From assembly GCA_964480735.1 (NCBI GenBank), contig CAYZQS010000076.1, positions 1-12,287 of the forward strand: DNA of 12,287 nt. Reading direction: 5' to 3'. Both the position numbers and the translations under genes were made by a program. Under the pieces are notes generated by a model. That model was not told the origin of the DNA, searched no databases, and worked only from the letters and a program-made list of their open reading frames with translations. Positions within the stretch are counted from its first letter, which is position 1. Each line of letters starts with the position of its first letter. This DNA is from UBA5972 sp964480735. GTDB lineage: Bacteria; Pseudomonadota; Alphaproteobacteria; Rhodobacterales; Rhodobacteraceae. Shown piece after piece: positions 7,353 to 12,287 of this stretch.

Positions 7353-8249
7353 CTAATTCGACAAAATCGAGGCATGGGAGGCTGTAGCCACCTCACAATG
7401 TCCGCAAGAGCAGGATTGCGGGCTCGGGAAGACGCTTTCAATCCAATCCAATACAGCCCTTAGCACAGGGTCATGCCGCCTGGATTCGTGATAAACAAGA
7501 TAAACCGGGGCAACGGCCACCAGGTTTGGGTTGTCGATCTCGACCAGATTATCATCGAGACGCGCCAGGCATGTCATTTGAGGGCCGTACAGATTGGATT
7601 CTCTGATAATAGTTCGAATACCGGAAAATGTTCCTGTGCGGACACTGGGTGAACCGCCAAAATGACGACGACCGATTTCCATGATGGGCTGAGTTTCAAA
7701 TTGTGACGAAAGGCCAATCCAATCACGCTTGGGTTCTGCGCCGCGTTGATGATAAAATCTGGTCATGACGGTTGACACCCGTTTGGACACCAACAATCCC
7801 TCTTTCGGCAATTCAACCACAAGCGCCGCGTCAATTTCACCCGCCGCAATGCTTGAGCGAAGGTTATTGTAATCTATTTCAATGGTAATGTTGGGGTAAT
7901 CATGGTGAAAAGAATCCAGATTCCTTAACAGTGAAATCGAGCTGATACTGTGAAAGCAGCTAACGTAGATATCGTCACTCAATTCGGACTTTTTATGCGG
8001 TACAGACTCCGAAATATAGTCAAATTTTCTGCTTGTTTGGTCGGCCAATTCCAACAACGGTTCCGCTTGTTTTGTGATCGCCCATCGGTTTCTGTGTTTG
8101 TGAAAAATGGAAATTCCTATGTCTCGTGCAAGCCGCTCCACCCGTCTGCTTACGGTTGAAGTGTTGGTTTTTAAAATCTTTGCGGCGCCTGTCATAGTTT
8201 CGGCTTGCGCCAGCGCACGTACAAACCGCAGATCGTCCCAATTCACCAT
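7353..8249 (-). CDS. LysR-type transcriptional regulator
   Basis: The 298-aa protein begins with a typical LysR winged helix-turn-helix (about 4-62), containing LRFVRALAQAETMTGAAKIL and then TNTSTVSRRVERLARDIG. A linker helix follows. The rest (about 90-285) has the character of a periplasmic-binding-protein-like effector domain (DDIYVSCFHSISSISLLRNL, AAGEIDAALVVELP, LVAVAPVYLVYH). The effector is unknown. The ATG at 8249 is preceded by GAGGGCAAA, a good ribosome-binding site. It lies downstream of the response-regulator gene on the same strand, separated by 229 bp that carry an AT-rich inverted repeat, so it probably has its own promoter. LysR regulators often act on a divergent neighbour, but the gene adjoining its promoter here is co-directional, so the target is unclear. 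Confidence 0.9.
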   Translation of the reverse strand: MVNWDDLRFVRALAQAETMTGAAKILKTNTSTVSRRVERLARDIGISIFHKHRNRWAITKQAEPLLELADQTSRKFDYISESVPHKKSELSDDIYVSCFHSISSISLLRNLDSFHHDYPNITIEIDYNNLRSSIAAGEIDAALVVELPKEGLLVSKRVSTVMTRFYHQRGAEPKRDWIGLSSQFETQPIMEIGRRHFGGSPSVRTGTFSGIRTIIRESNLYGPQMTCLARLDDNLVEIDNPNLVAVAPVYLVYHESRRHDPVLRAVLDWIESVFPSPQSCSCGHCEVATASHASILSN

Positions 8250-8478
8250 TTTGCCCTCGATAAAAAGGTGAGATTAAAAAAAATTTACCAATAAATTAAT
8301 TTTAAACATATGTGTGTATGTTTTAAAATACAACCTTAATGACATGGCGCTCTGAAATTGGTGAAAAAAATCACGGCTGAAACCGAAAGCATCTTCGTAT
8401 TGATCCAGGATAATTCCCGGGTTTCTTTCACGATATCGGGATCTTAGTCTCGCGCTGTACTGGACTCATCCAATGGAT
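8250..8478 (-). promoter_or_regulatory. AT-rich promoter/operator region of the LysR gene with inverted repeat
   Basis: TTTTAAACATA (8300-8310) and TATGTTTTAAAA (8317-8328) form a near-perfect inverted repeat with a 6-base spacer (TGTGTG), the right arm having one extra T. It is centred about 65 bases upstream of the LysR start, in the most AT-rich part of the window. Several T-N11-A patterns, the loose LysR binding motif, can be drawn here. An operator for autoregulation is the simplest reading. The stem has almost no G-C pairs and no following T run on the minus strand, so a terminator for the upstream gene is unlikely. Confidence 0.5.
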
Positions 8479-9438
8479 TTATTGGTAGGTTTTAAGGTGC
8501 TGATGTTCATTCAATTTCATCTTCTCGACATCCGTAATTACCGAACGAATGATTTCGGTATCGCCGTGTTTGTTGAAAATGCTGGGGGACCTGAGAGGTC
8601 CTTGAATGAGTTCCACGTTCATCGGAATTCCGCCGTTAAAAACCAAATAATTTTGAAAAACTGTACCCTCAACGCAGACCTTCAGGTCCTCGCTCAGACA
8701 GTTGTATCCCCGCCGTCCAATACACGGAAATACGCCGTTTCCTGAATAAGTAACGAAGCTGCCGCTGCCGTGAAGATTATCGGATATTGCCTCAGCAACA
8801 TCTTCAAGTAAGAAAGTGAAGTCCGCGGCGTTGCATTGAAAATATAGCTTTTCAATGTTGGCAATTTTCAAAGCTAACATGCACGAGAAAAAATAAGTCC
8901 CCCGTTGAAGTTGGGCGACATAATTGCTAAATATTTGAAAACTCAGGAATCTGTCAATTTTTACAAGGTCCACAGAATCGGAAATATGTGGTTTTACTGG
9001 TTCCGTCAGGTGACCAACCAACGCGTCAGGTGAATTGGCTGGCTCTGAAACCGTCGCGTTTTCACTGTTAAGACGCTTTGCCAGATTGATCCGAACTGCC
9101 AGTTCCTGAATATTAAATGGCTTGGTGACATAGTCCGTGGCGCCTGCCGCAAAGGCCCGGTCGATGAATGTTCGGTGTGACATCGACGTTATCATTAGGA
9201 TGGGCGTTTTATAGTAGGCTGGGATTTCTCTTATTCTTCCAACGGCCTCAATCCCATCCATTTCGGGCATTTGGATATCAAGCATGACACAGTCAAAGGG
9301 CTCTTTGGCTGCCTCAATGATTTCGAGTGCTTTAGTGCCACTTGTGGCAAATTTGACATCCGAATATTTTAAGGAGGTCAGGGCCTCATTAAGAATTTCT
9401 AAAATGATTTGGTCGTCGTCTACAGCAAGAATTTTCAT
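8479..9438 (-). CDS. Response regulator with degenerate GGDEF-like C-terminal domain
   Basis: The 319-aa product starts MKILAVDDDQIILEILNEAL. The open frame continues 15 codons further up, but the ATG at 9438 follows AGAGGTGGG. Residues 1-125 are a complete CheY-like receiver: acidic pocket Asp7-Asp9, phosphoacceptor Asp54 in LDIQMPEMDG, Thr84 in MITS, Lys106 in TKPF. After a linker, residues about 160-300 follow GGDEF-domain spacing (MLALKIANIEKLYFQCNAAD, then FLLEDVAEAISDNL). At the signature site, however, they read YSGNGVF (231-237), so diguanylate cyclase activity is not expected. No histidine kinase gene is in the window. I half-recall Rhodobacteraceae receivers with a similar AGNG signature; that is from memory only. 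It may act through protein contacts or as a nucleotide sensor. Confidence 0.85.
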   Translation of the reverse strand: MKILAVDDDQIILEILNEALTSLKYSDVKFATSGTKALEIIEAAKEPFDCVMLDIQMPEMDGIEAVGRIREIPAYYKTPILMITSMSHRTFIDRAFAAGATDYVTKPFNIQELAVRINLAKRLNSENATVSEPANSPDALVGHLTEPVKPHISDSVDLVKIDRFLSFQIFSNYVAQLQRGTYFFSCMLALKIANIEKLYFQCNAADFTFLLEDVAEAISDNLHGSGSFVTYSGNGVFPCIGRRGYNCLSEDLKVCVEGTVFQNYLVFNGGIPMNVELIQGPLRSPSIFNKHGDTEIIRSVITDVEKMKLNEHQHLKTYQ

Positions 9439-9772
9439 TGCTAACCCACCTCTTAAAACACAGTCCGCAGGCAGCGCATTCAAATAGAAAACATTTAAAA
9501 GCTGCCTGCACTCACAGCTTTTGCGAGCAATTGAGGCAAAATCTTGTCAAACTATATGCGAGTAATGCAAAACAGGGTTTCGATTTTTCGCAGACTGTGG
9601 CCCGGCATTGCGATTGCGCAATCATTAATGGATTGGTCCGGTATACTCGCGGTAAAGTGTTGAATCCGGTTACAATCTATCTCCCGATAACGGAATAATT
9701 GGCGGAATTGGTCAACACTTTCGGGAGTCGAATGATCAGTGGGCAGCATTTGGCGGCGTCGGTGGAATTGTG
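9439..9772. other. Upstream region of the response-regulator gene, no gene seen
   Basis: These 334 bases have no convincing gene; the open frames here lack family features. They probably hold the promoter of the minus-strand response regulator. Structures seen are an 8-base inverted repeat, AAAAGCTG (9497-9504) with CAGCTTTT (9515-9522) around a 10-base loop, about 60 bases upstream of that start codon, and a perfect palindrome GATTGCGCAATC at 9612-9623. Either could be an operator. The right part (from about 9700) may be eroded sequence leading into the RNase remnant. Confidence 0.4.
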
Positions 9773-9820
9773 ATGAAGAAGAGTGGCAGACCCGACAGTC
9801 ATTTAAAAAGGCCTTGCGCG

Positions 9821-9897
9821 CTTAAGGGCGACGGCGTGGATACCATCCTTGTTGGCTGGACGCCGCTGGGCCATCTGGAACTGCAGCGAAAGCGCGA
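9821..9897 (+). repeat. 77-bp direct repeat, copy B
   Basis: Second copy of the RNase 3'-end repeat, in the same orientation as copy A at 7009-7085, with T instead of C at 9846. It would be the right attachment-like site of the island. It is followed by a divergent C-terminal coding tail. Confidence 0.93.
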
Positions 9898-9952
9898 AAG
9901 GCCGGGTTTGGGGCTGTTGCTGCACGACGGGCCGGGCGGTGCCGTGGCGTGA
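9821..9952 (+). pseudogene. Displaced 3' end of an RNase E/G gene (C-terminal 43 codons)
   Basis: Bases 9821-9897 repeat the RNase gene's end (76 of 77 identical). They read on in the same frame through ERPGLGLLLHDGPGGAVA to a TGA at 9950-9952. The extra tail aligns with the intact gene's ERAPLDQLLTNL in the spacing of Leu residues, so both are genuine family C-termini and not random read-through. Just upstream, 9773-9820 may also be homologous but frameshifted: after allowing a 2-base gain and a 5-base loss it reads as MKKSGR, RQSFKKALR, then LKGD, like the intact MRKNDRRTIENALRAALKGD. No start or catalytic part is present. It is either the ancestral host 3' end or the relic of a second gene. 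Confidence 0.85.
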
Positions 9953-10281
9953 CCGGTTGGTTTTGAGCTTTTGGGGAAGATGGCGAAATATCGTGGTTGC
10001 GAATGATGACGCAACAACCGGATGCGCGTTGCTGTTTTTTCAGTTGGACACAGACATCAGACTCATTTGATTTAATCCGGTCAGCAGACCGAAAATGGTG
10101 GTTTGGCACCCGTCACGCAGTGCCAATTCAGTCTTTTTCCGCCCACATTTAAAAAACAGCATGCGCCAGATACAGCGATTTGCACGCGGTGTTTTGGCCA
10201 CAATGCTGACAAAGCGGGGCCGAGCTTGGCGGCGTAGCGTGCTGAATAAAATAGTTATGAAGACCCAATTTTGCGCTATCT

Positions 10282-10389
10282 GGATTCCAGAATTTCGTTG
10301 GTCCGGAATTCCAGAATTCCAATAGTCCGGAATTCCAGAAAACCAGATAAATGGAAGACCGGAATACCAAAAATCGAGATTATTGGACC
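10282..10389. repeat. Imperfect tandem repeat with GGAATTCCAGAA core
   Basis: Four head-to-tail units begin with GGA(A)T(T/A)CCA and end in a CC preceded by GT or GA: 10282-10304 (23 bases), 10305-10328 (24), 10329-10360 (32) and 10361-10389 (29). The first two and a half are the closest. The core contains the palindrome GGAATTCC. Unit lengths drift, as in an old array that has decayed by indels. It is not a CRISPR: units are unequal and there are no distinct spacers. Confidence 0.7.
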
Positions 10390-10747
10390 ATCGAAATGCC
10401 AATAGGTCGGGCTGCCGTATTTGCGGAGGACCCGCTCGAACGGCGACCACCCTGTTGGGCGATTCAACTTCTGTACAACCAGCAAAGCGGAAGACTGACG
10501 AAAAGTGTGATGAGTGCATTGTACCGCCGTTACAGCGGGAAACTCTTATAAAGGTCAACCGGTTAGCATGAAATCCAGTACACCAGATGATCCGTGCCAC
10601 ATAGCGCACCAATAGCGCTGACGGATGGGCCGGAAACCCAAATAGCCCGCCATTTTTTGGTCCGGTCAAGGGGCCGCTACGTCAAGAATGCCTCAATCCT
10701 GTGGCAATTCACGTAAAAAATCCGCACGAACACTAAGAAAGCACCGT

Positions 10748-10767
10748 AATCGCGATCAATCGCGATT
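10748..10767. repeat. Perfect inverted repeat AATCGCGAT / ATCGCGATT
   Basis: Two 9-base arms, AATCGCGAT (10748-10756) and ATCGCGATT (10759-10767), are separated by CA. It lies 55 bases beyond the 3' end of the P450 gene. As RNA from the P450 transcript it could form a stem, but no U run follows on the minus strand, so it is a poor intrinsic terminator; a protein-binding site is equally possible. Confidence 0.55.
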
Positions 10768-10822
10768 TCCACGGCGCAAAGCTACCGAGTGTTGTCATTC
10801 AGGACCGGGAAAACGATAAACC

Positions 10823-12031
10823 TTAAACCGCAACCGGCATTTTCCGGTGCCCGCGAAACCGCGCCAGACCAAGCAGTTCAAAGCCGCCATTCGCCCTGAT
10901 CTGCGGAAATCGCGCCACCAACCGGCCAAGTGCCATCCGCGCTTCCATCCGGGCGAGCGTTGCGCCAAGGCAGACATGAATGCCTGTTATAAAGGCCAGA
11001 TGCCGATTGGGCTGGCGGGTGATGTCAACTGTGTCAGGTGCCACAAACACCGCCGGATCACGGTTGGCCCCGGCAATCGAAGTATGGATATAGGTGCCCG
11101 CGGCAATCTTCCCGCTGGGCAGGTCAATGTCTGTCTTTGCCAGCCGGTTGCCGATTTGCAGCGGGCTTTGCAGGCGCAAAATCTCCTCCACCGCCGATAC
11201 GATCAGATCCGGATCGTTCATGAGCAACCGGTGTTGATCAGGATTATCCAGCAGCACAGCCAGTCCGTTTCCCACCGTGCTGGCGGTGGTTTCATGCCCG
11301 GCGTTCAGCAGAAAAATACAGTTTTGAACCAGCTCAATATCGCTTAGGCGCCGTCCGTCGATTTCTCCGAAAATCAACCCGTCCAATACCTGTCCCTGTT
11401 GCGCCTGACCGGGATTTGCCCGCCTCAACGCGATCAAGTCTGACAGCAACGCGGAAAACTCGGTGACGGCGGCGTTGCCCTTGGCCAAATTTTCGGCAGA
11501 AACAACCGGATCCAGCGCACCCAGAATGGCCACGGAATAGCCGCGCAACTTGTGTCGGTGCGCCCGGGGTATCCCCAGCATAACTGAAATAATCTCTGTT
11601 GGCAGGGCACTGGCAAATTCGGCAATAAAATCAAGCGTGCCCATATCTGCCATGCGGTCCAGCAAGCCGTCTACGATTTCTCTGATCAAAGAGTCCATTT
11701 CTTCGAGCTTGCGCGGCGTAAACGCCGCCGCCAGCAGTTTACGAACCACTGTGTGGTAGGGCGGGTCGTTAAAGATCAGGCTGGTTGTGTGGTGGGTCAA
11801 AAGCGGACCGTCACCAAATTTGCGGCCAAATTCCACCTTTTTGTCTGACAGCATATCTTTGTGCCGGTAGGTGGCCAACACATCGGCGTGGCGGGTCAGG
11901 TAAATTGATCCGTCAGGGTTTACGTGCATCGGGTCATGTTCACGCAGCGCCGCCAAAGTGGGATGCGGGTTGACAACAAACTGGCGGTCAATCCGATTTA
12001 GATCAAAATTTTGAATGGCCTGCAGGTCCAA
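10823..12031 (-). CDS. Cytochrome P450 (bacterial class I type)
   Basis: The 402-aa haem-thiolate monooxygenase has the usual length for soluble bacterial P450s and no membrane anchor. Motifs in order: HTVVR (His93-Arg97, C-helix HxxxR), the I-helix AGHETT (244-249) with the acid/Thr pair for oxygen activation, the K-helix EEILR (Glu283, Arg286), and the haem loop FITGIHVCLG with ligand Cys354. The loop fits FxxGxxxCxG, although the residue after Phe is Ile where Gly is common. The start is TTG at 12031: the frame is closed 39 bases upstream and the first in-frame ATG is at residue 35, inside the conserved N-terminal region. GGGA 9-12 bases upstream is the likely ribosome-binding site. The substrate is unknown. 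No ferredoxin or reductase gene is nearby. Confidence 0.95.
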   Translation of the reverse strand: MDLQAIQNFDLNRIDRQFVVNPHPTLAALREHDPMHVNPDGSIYLTRHADVLATYRHKDMLSDKKVEFGRKFGDGPLLTHHTTSLIFNDPPYHTVVRKLLAAAFTPRKLEEMDSLIREIVDGLLDRMADMGTLDFIAEFASALPTEIISVMLGIPRAHRHKLRGYSVAILGALDPVVSAENLAKGNAAVTEFSALLSDLIALRRANPGQAQQGQVLDGLIFGEIDGRRLSDIELVQNCIFLLNAGHETTASTVGNGLAVLLDNPDQHRLLMNDPDLIVSAVEEILRLQSPLQIGNRLAKTDIDLPSGKIAAGTYIHTSIAGANRDPAVFVAPDTVDITRQPNRHLAFITGIHVCLGATLARMEARMALGRLVARFPQIRANGGFELLGLARFRGHRKMPVAV

Positions 12032-12152
12032 CGTTTGTGTCCCGTGATGGTACGGCCCGAGTTTTTCTTAACCAGGCTGGTTTGTAAAGAACACTGTCGG
12101 CCATAGACAAGACGTGGCATAGACGGGATGAAGCGCCAGCCAAAGGAGCGCC
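12032..12152. promoter_or_regulatory. Divergent promoter region between P450 gene and yacG
   Basis: These 121 bases must serve both the P450 gene (minus) and yacG (plus). A perfect palindrome AACCAG-G-CTGGTT spans 12070-12082, about 40 bases upstream of the P450 start, and is a candidate operator. AAAGGAG at 12142-12148 is the yacG ribosome-binding site. I see no convincing -35/-10 pair. Confidence 0.4.
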
Positions 12153-12287
12153 ATGACCTGCCCGATATGTGACAAACAACCCGATCCTACCTACCGCCCG
12201 TTTTGCTCTAAGCGCTGTGCTGATGTGGATCTGGGCAAATGGTTCAACGAAAATTATCGCGTGCCGACGGAAGAGAGCGAAGAGGCT
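12153..12287 (+). CDS. yacG: DNA gyrase inhibitor / zinc-binding protein YacG, partial
   Basis: The first 45 codons run off the window without a stop. The product starts MTCPICDKQPDPTYRPFCSK. Its four zinc ligands are Cys3, Cys6, Cys18 and Cys22 in the C-x2-C...C-x3-C spacing of YacG, followed by RCADVDLGKWFNENYRVP. E. coli YacG binds GyrB and inhibits gyrase. Family members are about 60 aa, so most of the protein is present. AAAGGAG lies 4 bases before the ATG. In related bacteria it closely follows the RNase E/G gene. Here about 5 kb intervenes, so it must have its own promoter or depend on readthrough. Confidence 0.95.
   Translation, partial: MTCPICDKQPDPTYRPFCSKRCADVDLGKWFNENYRVPTEESEEA

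Larger units (their letters stand above)
7086..9820. mobile_element. Probable decayed genomic island at the RNase E/G 3' end
   Basis: The DNA between the two 77-bp repeats differs from its surroundings. By hand count the line at 8881 has 23 of 60 G+C and the line at 8281 has 10 of 60, against 39 of 60 in murA at 1081. It holds two minus-strand regulatory genes inside an otherwise plus-strand housekeeping operon. The flanking repeat, with a different downstream tail at each end, fits site-specific integration with replacement of the gene's 3' end. No integrase, excisionase or transposase gene is present, so it would be non-autonomous or eroded. Duplication by homologous recombination with related donor DNA is the main alternative. 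Confidence 0.55.
9953..10822. other. 870-bp gene-poor stretch between RNase remnant and P450 gene
   Basis: No convincing gene was found. The longest minus-strand frame (10040-10669) includes the tandem repeat, has no recognisable domain and shows a low-complexity peptide (repeated WNSG/GIPD-like units), so it is not called. Contents: an inverted repeat TTGGCAC/GTGCCAA at 10103-10126, the GGAATTCC-based tandem repeat at 10282-10389, and the TCGCGA inverted repeat at 10748-10767. The stretch looks like decayed DNA, possibly the junk of a second insertion between the RNase gene and yacG. Confidence 0.5.

Noticed and set aside
9438..9698. 86-codon plus-strand frame antisense to the response-regulator promoter.
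   Set aside because: No recognisable features, unusual composition, and it overlaps the likely promoter region of the response regulator.
7170..9728. CTTTCGGGAGT occurs at 7170-7180 and again at 9718-9728 near both island edges.
   Set aside because: An 11-base match between two places in 12 kb is expected by chance, and its offset (2548) does not agree with that of the 77-bp repeat (2812).
9773..9810. ATGAAGAAGAGT followed by CGACAGTCATTT resembles the start of IS3-family orfA genes (MKKSRFTDSQ type).
   Set aside because: The similarity ends within a dozen codons, no transposase body follows, and the sequence runs directly into the RNase repeat, with which it aligns at least as well.
10103..10120. 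TTGGCAC-N-GCA with GG and GC ten bases apart, like a sigma-54 promoter.
   Set aside because: The -12 element is ACGC, not TTGC, and no plus-strand gene follows. The hairpin it belongs to explains it as well.
10282..10389. Repeat array considered as a CRISPR.
   Set aside because: Units have unequal length and no constant repeat/unique spacer alternation, and there are no cas genes.
10040..10669. 209-codon minus-strand open frame.
   Set aside because: It spans the tandem repeat, giving a low-complexity repeated peptide, and shows no domain. It is most likely a chance frame in decayed DNA.

Overview
The window is a stretch of alphaproteobacterial chromosome, most likely from the Rhodobacterales (Roseobacter-type). 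The call rests on gene order and protein families: a small basic protein, murA, a DUF2948 protein, hisD, a UPF0262 protein, a low-molecular-weight phosphatase, infA, maf, a short RNase E/G and yacG. This is a housekeeping neighbourhood I know from that order, recalled and not searched here. Codon use is moderately GC-rich in this part (39 of 60 bases are G or C in the line starting at 1081).

Left block (1-5098). A partial tRNA-Thr(GGT) leaves the window on the minus strand. Divergent from it is a tightly packed plus-strand run: a 59-aa basic protein, murA (peptidoglycan precursor synthesis), DUF2948, hisD (histidine biosynthesis), UPF0262 and an LMW-phosphatase-like protein. Junctions are overlaps of 4-8 bases or gaps of about 10 bases or less, so this is probably one operon. 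A minus-strand gene for a zinc-ribbon membrane protein converges on the phosphatase gene, overlaps it by 9 bases, and separates the run from infA.

Middle block (5099-7122). infA, maf and a short RNase E/G gene form a second compact plus-strand operon. infA has a 171-bp upstream region carrying a perfect palindrome just before its ribosome-binding site.

Accessory block (7123-9820). In this order the RNase gene is normally followed at once by yacG. Here it is followed by AT-richer DNA carrying two minus-strand regulatory genes: a LysR-type regulator, and a response regulator whose C-terminal domain looks like a GGDEF domain with its signature destroyed. A 77-bp copy of the RNase gene's 3' end (76 of 77 bases identical) lies at 9821-9897 and runs into a different but alignable C-terminal tail and stop. 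This is what is expected when a mobile island integrates at the 3' end of a gene, supplies a replacement tail and displaces the old one. No integrase or transposase is visible.

Second interruption and right end (9953-12287). About 870 bp without a convincing gene contain an imperfect tandem repeat built on GGAATTCCAGAA and a perfect TCGCGA-rich inverted repeat. Next comes a minus-strand cytochrome P450 gene with a TTG start, then a short divergent promoter region and the start of yacG, which runs off the window. The rng-yacG junction has therefore been opened by about 5 kb of DNA, probably in more than one event.
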